Below are positions 54,282 through 62,204 of a DNA stretch of 64,000 bases, in pieces. Location of the stretch: assembly GCF_004115975.1 (NCBI RefSeq), contig NZ_SDDZ01000004.1, positions 186,001-250,000 of the forward strand. The letters run 5' to 3'. Positions within the stretch are counted from its first letter, which is position 1; each line of letters begins with the position of its first letter. The position numbers and the translations under genes were made by a program. The notes beneath the pieces are model-generated. The model did no database searches. It had not been told where the DNA came from and saw only the letters and a list, made by a program, of their open reading frames with translations. The DNA comes from Gelidibacter gilvus. GTDB taxonomy: Bacteria; Bacteroidota; Bacteroidia; Flavobacteriales; Flavobacteriaceae.

Positions 54282-54345
54282 TTGTTGGTGTTTTCCACCA
54301 ACAATTTATCCTAGTTATGCCATTGTTGGTGTTTTCCACCAACAA
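54282..54345. repeat. Two copies of a TTGTTGGTG...CACCAACAA hairpin
   Basis: Perfect 9-bp arms around a TTTTC loop occur at 54282-54304 and 54323-54345; an incomplete half copy precedes them (about 54263-54272). A third full copy with a 4-base loop is at 63017-63038. The hairpins lie just upstream of the minus-strand GIY-YIG gene and far upstream of nrdB. Confidence 0.85.
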
Positions 54346-54586
54346 TCTGTTTACTCCTAAATCTTTTTTTTTTAAGACATTAAAAATAATTTAGAAATTT
54401 CTAGACCCATAAGAAAACTCATTTTAAATAATTTCTTCTAAAATAGTTTATGATGCACCAAAAAACAACGTCCAAATTTAGGCAATTTCGTCTTGAAGTT
54501 CTAAACTAAAGATCATGGTCAGAGCAATTCACTATAAGAGTTTTAAAAAGTCTCAAATCCAAAAAACAGAGTATTATTTCAATGTG

Positions 54587-54604
54587 TGAAACGGATATGT
54601 TTCA
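54587..54604. promoter_or_regulatory. Dyad TGAAAC-N6-GTTTCA upstream of nrdB
   Basis: A perfect 6-bp inverted repeat (GGATAT spacer) lies about 180 bases before the nrdB ATG. It could be an operator, with no known matching regulator. Chance occurrence in A/T-rich DNA is possible. Confidence 0.35.
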
Positions 54605-54672
54605 TTTTCGGTATAAAGTTCTCATTATTTTTTTTAACCTCAGTTAAGGTCAGAAAATTCCGTTTTGTTCAC

Positions 54673-54700
54673 AATTGTTGATAACCATTTGACAACAATT
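54673..54700. promoter_or_regulatory. Dyad AATTGTTG-N12-CAACAATT upstream of nrdB
   Basis: Perfect 8-bp inverted arms lie 82 bases before the nrdB start in the presumed promoter region. The sequence does not resemble the NrdR box (ACAC-AT-rich-GTGT), so if it is an operator another regulator is involved. Confidence 0.42.
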
Positions 54701-54781
54701 TTTGCTACCCTCAAAAAGTCATATTTAAAATCGGCATCTTTACACCTCAAGAAATTTTTCTAATTTTTAGCACTTATTCGT

Positions 54782-56056
54782 ATGGAAATTACCCACGTGA
54801 TTAAAAGAGATTTCACTACAAAACTCTTTCATTTACAGAAGATTACTGATGCAATATTGAAAGCGATGACCGCTGCAAAACATGGAGGGCCTGAAGATGC
54901 GCAACGCATATCTGAGAAGGTCTATGAAGCACTTTTGGACAGAAAACGAATGGATGGGAATTATATCCCCACCGTGGAGGAGGTTCAGGATTTCGTGGAA
55001 ACGAAATTGATGGAAAATGGTTTTTTTGATGTTGCAAAAGGCTATATTCTTTACAGAAATCAGCAGACCCAAAGGCGTAAACTGAACATCTTTGAAAAGC
55101 GTATCAATTTGAAGCCTTATGAATATCCCGCACTTTACGAATATGTACCGGCCATCCGTCATTCCTATTGGATCCATACCGAATTTAATTTCACAAGTGA
55201 CATCCAGGATTTCAAAACCCGATTGACGGAAGTAGAACGCAGTGCCATCAAAAACACCATGCTGGCTATCTCGCAAATTGAGGTTGCTGTTAAGAGTTTT
55301 TGGGGCGATATCTATCACAGAATGCCGAAACCTGAAATAGGTTCTGTAGGTGCCACCTTTGCCGAAAGTGAGGTGCGACATCACGATGCCTATTCGCATT
55401 TATTGGAAATCTTGGGCCTTAACGAAGAATTCAAGGATCTTAAGAAAAAACCAGCCATTATGATGCGGGTTCAGTATTTGGAAACGGCTCTTAAAAACGC
55501 AAAAAGTGAGGATAATAAAGAATATGCAGAATCTATTTTACTGTTTTCCCTCTTTATCGAACACGTGTCGTTATTCTCCCAATTCCTGATTATTATGGCC
55601 TTCAACAAGCATAAAAACATGTTGAAGGGAATTTCAAACGTGGTGGAAGCGACTTCAAAAGAGGAGCAGATCCACGGCGATTTCGGAATTGATATCATCA
55701 AAATAATCAAAGACGAAAATCCAGAGTGGTTTGACGATAACTACAACAGGATGATACAAGAAGTATGTAAAGAAGCCTTTGATTCTGAAAGCAGAATCGT
55801 GGATTGGATTTTTGAAGAAGGCGAATTGGACTTTCTGCCTAAGGCCGTCGTCAATGAATTTATAAAAAACCGATTCAACAATTCCCTTGAAAGCATAGGG
55901 ATAGAAAAAATATTTGAGATAGACCAAAGCCTTATCGCACAAACGGAATGGTTTGATGACGAGATCATCGGTACCAAACACGGCGACTTCTTCGTGAAAC
56001 GCTCTATCAATTACAGTAAAAGAACTCAAAGTATAACCAGTGATGACCTATTTTAA
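54782..56056 (+). CDS. nrdB: Class I ribonucleotide reductase radical subunit with N-terminal ATP-cone
   Basis: This 424-aa protein generates the radical used by NrdA to reduce ribonucleotides. Residues about 1-95 are an ATP-cone (ITHVIKRDFTTKLFHLQKITDAILKAM...IPTVEEVQDFVETKLMENG), normally found on NrdA. The ferritin-like core follows with predicted metal ligands Glu167, Glu197, His200, Glu260, Glu295 and His298. Tyr204 stands four residues after His200, where the radical tyrosine of classical class I enzymes sits. This arrangement is known from Leeuwenhoekiella blandensis, where the cone on NrdB sets oligomeric state and activity, and the metal centre there is of the dimanganese class Id. 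Metal type here is inferred only. It abuts nrdA with no gap. Confidence 0.94.
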   Translation: MEITHVIKRDFTTKLFHLQKITDAILKAMTAAKHGGPEDAQRISEKVYEALLDRKRMDGNYIPTVEEVQDFVETKLMENGFFDVAKGYILYRNQQTQRRKLNIFEKRINLKPYEYPALYEYVPAIRHSYWIHTEFNFTSDIQDFKTRLTEVERSAIKNTMLAISQIEVAVKSFWGDIYHRMPKPEIGSVGATFAESEVRHHDAYSHLLEILGLNEEFKDLKKKPAIMMRVQYLETALKNAKSEDNKEYAESILLFSLFIEHVSLFSQFLIIMAFNKHKNMLKGISNVVEATSKEEQIHGDFGIDIIKIIKDENPEWFDDNYNRMIQEVCKEAFDSESRIVDWIFEEGELDFLPKAVVNEFIKNRFNNSLESIGIEKIFEIDQSLIAQTEWFDDEIIGTKHGDFFVKRSINYSKRTQSITSDDLF

Positions 56057-57847
56057 ATGAACAATCTAAATCAAACCCTCGACACACAAAACTCAAAAAC
56101 AATTTCAGAAACTGACAACCTTGTAAACGCTCGAAAAGAAGCGCTCCAAAAAACGGGAGAAAAACAATCGCAAGGTTTTGAATGGCTCAATGAACACAGC
56201 CGAAACTTTTTAGGTTCAGGTTATCTAACGCCCGGCGTGACTGCAGAGGAACGCATTCGCGAAATTGCCGATAGAGCAGAACAAATATTGGGCATCCCTG
56301 GATACTCAGATAAATTTTTTGGTTATATGTCTGAAGGATTTTTCTCTTTGGCATCACCGGTTTGGTCAAATTTCGGTAAGAAAAGAGGCCTTCCAATCAG
56401 CTGTTTTGGATCGCATATTGGTGACGATATGGGGAATATTCTCTATACACAATCTGAAGTGGGGATGATGTCCAAACTAGGAGGAGGAACCTCAGGTTAT
56501 TTCGGTAAAATCCGTCATCGTGGTGCTGAGGTGAAAAACAACGGACAAGCTTCTGGTGCGGTTCATATCATGCAGTTGTTTGAATCTATGGTGGACGTTG
56601 TGAGCCAAGGCTCTGTGAGACGTGGTCGATTTTCGCCGTATTTACCAGTGGAGCATCCAGATATTATGGAGTTTTTGGAAATCGGTACTGAAGGAAACCC
56701 TATTCAGGAGTTGACCCATGGTGTAACCGTGACCAACCAATGGATGGAGGAAATGGTTGCAGGTGATGAAGAGAAACGTTCTATTTGGGCAAAAGTGCTT
56801 CAAAGAAGGGGTGAAATGGGCTATCCATATATTTTCTTTAAAGACAACGCCAATAATGGAGCTGCGGATGTTTATAAGGACAAAAACCTTCCTATTTATG
56901 CCAGTAACCTATGTACGGAGATCATGTTGCCTTCAAATGACGATTGGTCTTTTGTGTGCGTATTGTCTTCCGTGAATGTATTGCATTACGACAAATGGAA
57001 AGATACCGATGCCGTAGAGACGATGGTCTATTTCTTGGATGCCGTCATCACGGAGTTTGTTGATAAATTGGAAGCATATCGCGATTCTGAAAGTAGAGAA
57101 GACAGGCAGACCTTCCTATTTATGGAACGCGCTTATAATTTTGCCAAGGATAATCGTGCTTTAGGTCTAGGTGTTTTGGGTTGGCATTCATTATTACAGT
57201 CAAAAATGCTAGCGTTCAATAGTCAAGAGGCTTATAACCTAAACAGTGAGATTTTTAAACTGATCCAAGAAAAATCCTATAAAGCATCAGAAGAATTGGC
57301 TGAACTATTCGGAGAACCAGCCGTTCTTAAAGGTTACGGCAGACGTAATGCCACCCTGAATGCCATTGCACCAACCACCTCATCGGCGTTTATTTTGGGC
57401 CAAGTTTCTCAGGGAATTGAGCCTATCTGGTCCAACGTGTATGTGAAGGATATTGCCAAGATTAAAACCACCATAAAAAACTCTTATTTAGAAGAATTGT
57501 TGGAGGAAAAAGGTCAAAACAATGCCGACGTTTGGAGAGATATCCGTAACAACGATGGTTCTGTACAGCATCTTGATTTCTTGACCGAGAACGAAAAGGA
57601 TGTGTTTAAAACCTATTCTGAAATTGACCAATTGGATATTATTTACCAAGCGGCCAATCGTCAAAACCATATTGATCAGGGCCAATCGGTGAACATCATT
57701 GTGCACCCAGAAATGCCTGTTAAAGAAATCAATAAAATTCACGTGACCGCATGGAAATTGGGATTGAAATCGCTTTACTACCAACACAGTATGAATGCTG
57801 CCCAAAAATTTGCGCAGAAGAAAGATTGTGCAAGTTGTGAGGCTTAA
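56057..57847 (+). CDS. nrdA: Class I ribonucleotide reductase catalytic subunit without ATP-cone
   Basis: This 596-aa catalytic subunit is shorter than the common 750-aa form because the ATP-cone is missing. Active-site cysteines can be placed: Cys116 (PISCFG) and Cys301 (FVCVLSS) as the redox pair, Cys286 (NLCTE) as the thiyl radical site, and the C-terminal shuttle pair Cys591/Cys594 (CASC). SQGSVRRGRFSPYLPVEHPDI and LNAIAPTTSSAFILGQ are further family marks. Start ATG 56057 directly follows the nrdB stop, giving an nrdBA operon in reversed order compared with enterobacteria. The pair supplies dNTPs for DNA synthesis in the presence of oxygen. Confidence 0.96.
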   Translation: MNNLNQTLDTQNSKTISETDNLVNARKEALQKTGEKQSQGFEWLNEHSRNFLGSGYLTPGVTAEERIREIADRAEQILGIPGYSDKFFGYMSEGFFSLASPVWSNFGKKRGLPISCFGSHIGDDMGNILYTQSEVGMMSKLGGGTSGYFGKIRHRGAEVKNNGQASGAVHIMQLFESMVDVVSQGSVRRGRFSPYLPVEHPDIMEFLEIGTEGNPIQELTHGVTVTNQWMEEMVAGDEEKRSIWAKVLQRRGEMGYPYIFFKDNANNGAADVYKDKNLPIYASNLCTEIMLPSNDDWSFVCVLSSVNVLHYDKWKDTDAVETMVYFLDAVITEFVDKLEAYRDSESREDRQTFLFMERAYNFAKDNRALGLGVLGWHSLLQSKMLAFNSQEAYNLNSEIFKLIQEKSYKASEELAELFGEPAVLKGYGRRNATLNAIAPTTSSAFILGQVSQGIEPIWSNVYVKDIAKIKTTIKNSYLEELLEEKGQNNADVWRDIRNNDGSVQHLDFLTENEKDVFKTYSEIDQLDIIYQAANRQNHIDQGQSVNIIVHPEMPVKEINKIHVTAWKLGLKSLYYQHSMNAAQKFAQKKDCASCEA

Positions 57848-57901
57848 ATCTATGTTTGAGTAACTCATTTTAAACACAATAAAATAATAACACTAATAAT
57901 T

Positions 57902-57943
57902 AAAGAACAGGTTCAGGAGTTGCTGGACCTGTTCTTTATTTTT
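57902..57943 (+). terminator. Intrinsic terminator of nrdBA
   Basis: An 11-bp perfect stem (AAAGAACAGGT / ACCTGTTCTTT, 57902-57912 / 57927-57937) is followed by a T-rich tail, 55 bases after the nrdA stop. Confidence 0.9.
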
Positions 57944-58039
57944 ATCCTTACGCTCTTTAGCTTCGGATAGAAACCAGGATGAGGTCAGCTAAACTGTTAA
58001 ACAATAGCCTAATTCCTATCCATCGTAAATAAAAGTTTG

Positions 58040-58047
58040 TATTTTTG
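58040..58047 (+). promoter_or_regulatory. Candidate -7 element of the small membrane-protein pair
   Basis: TATTTTTG fits TAnnTTTG, 21 bases before the ATG at 58068. It lies downstream of the nrdA terminator, so the next two genes have their own promoter. Confidence 0.5.
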
Positions 58048-58067
58048 CAGGTTGAATTTTGTATGAG

Positions 58068-58343
58068 ATGTCAGAGCAGAAAGACAACACGAATATGACA
58101 CACGACGAATCCGTTTCGAAGATTCAAGAGACGCCTATTGCTTCAGTAAATAACGTCGACAAAACTGAATCCAAACGTGTTTTGAAAGCCGAAGTAGTGA
58201 AGAAAAAATCATTTAGTGACCGTATGAAAACGCATCGGTTTTTTCTTGTTCGCGGCATTTATTATATTTTTTATTCGGTTTGGGCGATTGTGATGGGCAT
58301 CGGGATGGTCATTGCTTGGCTCATTGCCATGCTGTTTATATGA
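58068..58343 (+). CDS. Small membrane protein of unknown function (91 aa)
   Basis: The start chosen is ATG 58068 (MSEQKDNTNMTHDESV); an in-frame TTG three codons upstream is less likely. Residues 1-50 are polar and charged, residues about 60-91 are hydrophobic (GIYYIFYSVWAIVMGIGMVIAWLIAMLFI), giving one or two membrane helices at the C-terminus. The charged segment KRVLKAEVVKKKSFSDRMKTHR suggests the N-terminal part stays in the cytoplasm. It overlaps the next gene by four bases (ATGA), so the two products probably work or are regulated together. I do not recognise the family. Confidence 0.7.
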   Translation: MSEQKDNTNMTHDESVSKIQETPIASVNNVDKTESKRVLKAEVVKKKSFSDRMKTHRFFLVRGIYYIFYSVWAIVMGIGMVIAWLIAMLFI

Positions 58344-58705
58344 TACGAAAACTGCCATTGCAACTGTTGCATTTTTATGTACTCCTTTCCTTTGCGGTGT
58401 TTCTAGTGGTGCAAAGTTTGAAATTCTTTTCTATTTTTGGTCCCAATTGGATCTTCCATCATCTTAATGATTTTCTGGCCATTCCTATGGTTGCAACCTT
58501 ATGTCTGCACGGCGTTTGGCTCATTAAAAAAGATAGATCCATTCGTCTGAATGGGTTTACAATCTTAAGTCTAGTAGTACTTTTTTCATTGGTTTTTGAA
58601 TATTATCTCCCGCAACAGGATTATCGTTATACTGGAGATGTTTGGGATGTGGTTTGTTACGGATTGGGAGGTCTAATTTTTTATTTTTTACAGAAAATCG
58701 ACTAA
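58340..58705 (+). CDS. Small integral membrane protein, VanZ-like
   Basis: The ATG at 58340 overlaps the previous stop (ATGA); the frame is open further upstream but in antisense-like coding of the neighbour, so this start is preferred. The 121-aa product has about four hydrophobic segments (HFYVLLSFAVFLVVQSL, FLAIPMVATLCLHGVWLI, TILSLVVLFSLVFEYYL, VVCYGLGGLIFYFLQ). The pattern FEYYLP...YTGDVWDVVCYGLGGLIFYF recurs in flavobacterial proteins that some annotations call magnesium citrate secondary transporter, a name I regard as unproven. The layout also resembles VanZ-like proteins. Function unknown; coupled to the 91-aa gene. Confidence 0.72.
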   Translation: MIRKLPLQLLHFYVLLSFAVFLVVQSLKFFSIFGPNWIFHHLNDFLAIPMVATLCLHGVWLIKKDRSIRLNGFTILSLVVLFSLVFEYYLPQQDYRYTGDVWDVVCYGLGGLIFYFLQKID

Positions 58706-58760
58706 GAATCAGTGTCATTCATAAAAATTAAAAGAAATCTATTAGCCTCTAACAATCATA

Positions 58761-58789
58761 AAACAAAAAAGCAACCGATAGCGGTTGCC
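58761..58789 (-). terminator. Intrinsic terminator of the azurin gene
   Basis: GCAACCG / CGGTTGC (58771-58777 / 58782-58788) with a T-run on the minus strand lies about 26 bases after the azurin stop. Confidence 0.88.
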
Positions 58790-58814
58790 TTAATAGTTTA
58801 GGAGAAGATATGAT

Positions 58815-59288
58815 TTACTTGACGGTTATCGTACCTCTCATAGTTCCATAATGTCCGGGAAAACTACATATAAAGGTATGAACGCCAGGCGTTTCAATTT
58901 TAAATTTAATGGCATCTGATTCGCCCGGTCCCAAGAGCTTGGCGTGTGCAACAATGGAAGACGCAAAAGTAGCTGGGATATAATCGTTTTCTCGTGATTG
59001 GAACGCTTTAGTAGCGAAGTCATCTAAATTTGTTCCTGGCTTTAAGACCACCACATTGTGTCCCATAGCTTCTTTAGGTAATTGTCCAATGTGAGTAAGT
59101 ATTAGATTGATGTCCTGTCCGGATTTTACATTAAAATCGGTCGTACCAACAAATTGCATCGCATCATTTCCTTTTAACTCGATAGTGATGGGATCATGAA
59201 TTACTGGTGAATCGTCACTGTCCTTCTTACTACAAGAAGAAAGAATTAATAGAACAGCTACTACTGGGGCAAATAATAGTTTTTTCAT
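58815..59288 (-). CDS. Azurin-like type 1 copper lipoprotein
   Basis: This 157-aa cupredoxin has a lipoprotein signal (VVAVLLILSSC, Cys19). The copper ligands of azurin are all present: His77 (GHNVV), Cys141, His146 and Met150 in the C-x4-H-x3-M loop (CSFPGHYGTM). Domain residues about 33-157 cover the whole azurin fold (IELKGNDAMQF at its start). Azurins carry single electrons in the periplasm, often to cytochrome oxidase, nitrite reductase or peroxidase. None of those partners is encoded nearby. The lipid anchor suggests attachment to the envelope rather than a soluble protein. Monocistronic with its own terminator. Confidence 0.93.
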   Translation of the reverse strand: MKKLLFAPVVAVLLILSSCSKKDSDDSPVIHDPITIELKGNDAMQFVGTTDFNVKSGQDINLILTHIGQLPKEAMGHNVVVLKPGTNLDDFATKAFQSRENDYIPATFASSIVAHAKLLGPGESDAIKFKIETPGVHTFICSFPGHYGTMRGTITVK

Positions 59289-59454
59289 TTTTTTAAATTT
59301 TATGAAGTTATTTTATAAAGTCGCTAATGTAAGATTTTTCTTGAACATTTCCAGCGTAATTTATTACATGTCAAATGTTTGTTGGATTTTCTTACGGATC
59401 AATATGCTTAAACGACTCCTTAGTTCAATAATAGTGGATGAGTAGGATTGTGAA

Positions 59455-60096
59455 TTAATTATTTAAAGTCCTTTCTTTTAATCTTTTCGTCACCCGATCT
59501 AAAATGACTTTATATAGCGGAAGAAAAAACAACCCACTGATGATCATTTTAAAAATATAATCCACAGTAGCAATTTCCACCAGATTTTCGGCAAGATAGG
59601 TGTCTGATGTTTTGTAAAAGGCAATAAAGAAAAAGGTCAAGGTGTCCATAAAATTCCCAAAAACACCCGAAGCCAATGGCGCGCGCCACCATTGTTTATG
59701 TTGCCGAAGTTTATTAAATACGAAAATATCCAAAACCTGCCCAACAACATAAGCGGCAAAACTGGCAATGGCAATACGTGCCACAAAAAGATCAAAGCTA
59801 AAGAAAGTCTCAAATCCCATCCAATCCCCCTGACGAAAAGCAACGGTAATAAAATAGGAAACCGCCAAGGCCGGAAACATGGCATAAAAAACGATCCGCC
59901 GTCCCATTCCCGCCCCAAAAAGTCGCACGGTCAGGTCTGTTGCCAAAAAGATGAACGGAAAGGTAAAAGCGCCCCAAGTGGCTTTGAATCCGAAAACCGA
60001 GATCGGAAATTGGACCAAATAATTACTGGACGCAACAATAAGAATGTGAAATCCGACCAGTAGTAAAACAAGTCGGTGATTTTTTATAGAGGACAT
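59455..60096 (-). CDS. yhhQ: Queuosine precursor transporter (YhhQ/QPTR family)
   Basis: This 213-aa inner-membrane protein has about six hydrophobic helices. Family marks are FKATWGAFTFPFIFLATDLTVRLFG (about residues 37-61), ARIAIASFAAYVVGQVLDIFVF (about 106-127) and ASGVFGNFMDTLTFFFIAFY (about 142-161). YhhQ-type proteins take up preQ0/preQ1, the precursors of the queuosine modification at tRNA wobble position 34. This reading is strongly supported by the preQ1-I riboswitch directly upstream (60106-60143), which ends about 10 bases before the ATG. Likely job: salvage of queuine precursors, shut down when preQ1 is plentiful. Confidence 0.93.
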   Translation of the reverse strand: MSSIKNHRLVLLLVGFHILIVASSNYLVQFPISVFGFKATWGAFTFPFIFLATDLTVRLFGAGMGRRIVFYAMFPALAVSYFITVAFRQGDWMGFETFFSFDLFVARIAIASFAAYVVGQVLDIFVFNKLRQHKQWWRAPLASGVFGNFMDTLTFFFIAFYKTSDTYLAENLVEIATVDYIFKMIISGLFFLPLYKVILDRVTKRLKERTLNN

Positions 60097-60105
60097 AAAG
60101 CGTTT

Positions 60106-60143
60106 CTTAGTTTTTTAAAGTGGGAGAATTTTCGAACCACCTT
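60106..60143 (-). promoter_or_regulatory. preQ1-I riboswitch upstream of yhhQ
   Basis: Read on the minus strand, a 7-bp P1 helix (AAGGTGG / CCACTTT) encloses a loop starting TTC and is followed by AAAAAACTAA, the A-rich tail that defines class I preQ1 aptamers. The aptamer ends about 10 bases before the yhhQ start. No terminator lies between them, so control is probably at translation. A further hairpin (TTTTCCAT / ATGGAAAA, about 60143-60163) precedes it, and TATCTTG (about 60172-60178) may be its -7 box. Confidence 0.85.
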
Positions 60144-60179
60144 TTCCATTTTTGATGGAAAATTAAGGGCGCAAGATAG

Positions 60180-60399
60180 TGACTATTTTAATGGCTTCGG
60201 ATGGAGAGGATTTAAAGTTATGAGTTCAGAGTTAGTTCAGAGTTATAGGTTCAGGGTTCAAAGTTATTTTTTGCGAGTTTGAACTTCGACATTCGATATT
60301 CCATATTCGACATTCGATATTTAAAATTTGGCAGTTGTTACCCTTAACTTCCCGTCTTCGCAAATACAAGGGTGGGGCTACCAATTTCTAATTCGCCAT
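60180..60399. other. Spacer with ATTCGA/CATTCGATATT words
   Basis: No gene. About 60270-60330 is a run of ATTCGATATT and ATTCGACATTC words, similar in style to 1450-1530. GTTCAGAGTTA words repeat at 60222-60262. It separates yhhQ from the MFS gene. Confidence 0.45.
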
Positions 60400-61896
60400 T
60401 TAAAACTTATCTATTTTACCAAAGTGCTTCGGCGTTAATAGTAAAACGATAAGTGTGAGAATACCCACGGTGAGCAAACCGATATAGACGGTATGTGTCG
60501 AGTCAAAAAATACATGTTGTAAATAATTTTGAACGGTAGCGTCGGAGTGTGCCGATTGTAATACTTCCACTACTTGATTTACCTTGGGTAAGGCATTTTG
60601 CAAATTTGCTGGCGCCTCCGTCAATTTATCCATGAGGACCGAATTGAATATGGCTGCAAAAACAGCAGCACCTAAGCTTTGTCCGAAATATCTAGAGAAC
60701 ATACTGGCCCCAGTAACCACACCTCTCTGTCCCCAATCTACTGTGGATTGTACGCCAACCATCAACGGCGTTGAAATCAATCCAAAACCGGCTCCCATGA
60801 GCAACTGAACACCCACCAAAGCGGCTACTGAACCTGGGTAGGGCATGAATAAGAAGCTTGACACGGCAATGATCACAATGGAAATACCGCAAAGTGCTGT
60901 ATTTCTAAAGCCAATCCGCAGATACAATTTTCCCGAAAATGATGACGATATGGGCCAAGTGATACTCATGCTCGCCAATATAAAACCTGCGGTAATCGCG
61001 CCAACGCCAATGACCGATTGCGAAAAAACGGGTAAAAACATATTCGGTCCCATGGTCATACACCCCATGCCAATGGTCGCCAGATTGGCACCCACAAGCA
61101 CGCGTTTTCGCCACACCCATCGGGGTAAGATAGGACTTTCGGCGCGCGCCTCGATTTTCATGGTTGCATAAACTAAAACTGCAGCAATTCCTATAAAAAT
61201 TAGGGTTTCATAAGAAATCCAATCCCAAGATTGCCCACCTTGCATCAATCCGAACATGATAAATCCACCGGTGACCAATAATGCCAACGCACCAAGCCAA
61301 TCGATTTTTGCGTATTTAATCGGTTTGTTTTCCTTAAGAAAAATGCTGATCATGATAATAGAACCAATCCCCACCGGAATATTGATTAGGAAGATCCAAC
61401 GCCAAGAGGCATAATCGGCCAAGGCACCACCTATCGTGGGCCCTAAAATTGCTGATACGCCCCAAACACTCGAAAGCCAACCTTGAATTTTAGCGCGTTC
61501 CTCAAGCGTATATATGTCGGCGGCAATGGTGTTGACCGTCGCCATAATCGCACCGGCACCAACGGCTTGCAGACCTCTAAATGCAATCAAACTGATCATG
61601 TCCCAAGCTCCAGCACAAGCTGCAGAGCCTAACAGAAATACAATAACGCCATAAATAAGGATCGGTTTACGACCATAGATATCGGCCAGTTTTCCGTAAA
61701 TGGGAATCGTAATGGTTTGGATCAGAAGATAAATGGAAAACAACCAGCTGAATAGAGAGAACCCACCCAAGTCGCCCACAATTTGCGGAATTGCAGTAGC
61801 CACAATGGTGCTATCCATGGCCGCTAAAGCCATTGTGAGCATTAAAGCCGCTAAAATCCAACCTCTACTTTTTTGACTTTGGACGTCCTGAGTCAT
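60400..61896 (-). CDS. MFS drug/proton antiporter, DHA2 (EmrB/QacA) family
   Basis: This 498-aa inner-membrane transporter has 14 predicted helices. The first-helix segment AMDSTIVATAIPQIVGDLGG (about residues 27-46) is the DHA2 signature. Motif A is GKLADIYGRKP (about 68-78). Motif C is present as ILGPTIGGALADYASWRWIFLINIPVG (about 150-176). Such pumps export drugs, dyes or other amphiphiles using proton-motive force. No membrane-fusion partner lies next to it. A TACCTTTG box lies 28 bases before the ATG. The TetR gene 1.2 kb away (63080) might regulate it but is not adjacent. Confidence 0.93.
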   Translation of the reverse strand: MTQDVQSQKSRGWILAALMLTMALAAMDSTIVATAIPQIVGDLGGFSLFSWLFSIYLLIQTITIPIYGKLADIYGRKPILIYGVIVFLLGSAACAGAWDMISLIAFRGLQAVGAGAIMATVNTIAADIYTLEERAKIQGWLSSVWGVSAILGPTIGGALADYASWRWIFLINIPVGIGSIIMISIFLKENKPIKYAKIDWLGALALLVTGGFIMFGLMQGGQSWDWISYETLIFIGIAAVLVYATMKIEARAESPILPRWVWRKRVLVGANLATIGMGCMTMGPNMFLPVFSQSVIGVGAITAGFILASMSITWPISSSFSGKLYLRIGFRNTALCGISIVIIAVSSFLFMPYPGSVAALVGVQLLMGAGFGLISTPLMVGVQSTVDWGQRGVVTGASMFSRYFGQSLGAAVFAAIFNSVLMDKLTEAPANLQNALPKVNQVVEVLQSAHSDATVQNYLQHVFFDSTHTVYIGLLTVGILTLIVLLLTPKHFGKIDKF

Positions 61897-61924
61897 AAAA
61901 CAAATGCGATTAATTTATTTCGCG

Positions 61925-61932
61925 CAAAGGTA
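61925..61932 (-). promoter_or_regulatory. Candidate -7 element of the MFS gene
   Basis: TACCTTTG on the minus strand is a full TAnnTTTG match, 28 bases before the ATG at 61896. Confidence 0.5.
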
Positions 61933-62026
61933 AAACTTAATAGATGAATGCTTCTGAGTAACAGCAGAGATTTTATCGACTCAAAAAAATTAAATTAAGG
62001 ATTTTTAAATTCTATTATCGACTGCC

Positions 62027-62034
62027 TACTTTTG
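62027..62034 (+). promoter_or_regulatory. Candidate -7 element of the GNAT gene
   Basis: TACTTTTG fits TAnnTTTG but lies 171 bases before the ATG at 62205, so it implies a long leader. The rest of the 308-bp divergent region shows nothing else. Confidence 0.35.
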
Positions 62035-62204
62035 AAGTAAATTTGATGAAATTGACATTCAAAAGGAAAAATTATCATGAGAGATTGTACTATTGAAACG
62101 AGAGTAACATATTTGTAAATCAAAATTGAGAGATTACATTTATCTGTGGCTGTGACGAGAACCTTGAATTATATAGTTATATTCATCCACATTTTAACGC
62201 CAAC

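Noticed and set aside
54673-54700. NrdR box upstream of nrdB
   Set aside because: The dyad AATTGTTG...CAACAATT does not match the NrdR consensus and has the wrong spacing; kept only as an unassigned dyad.
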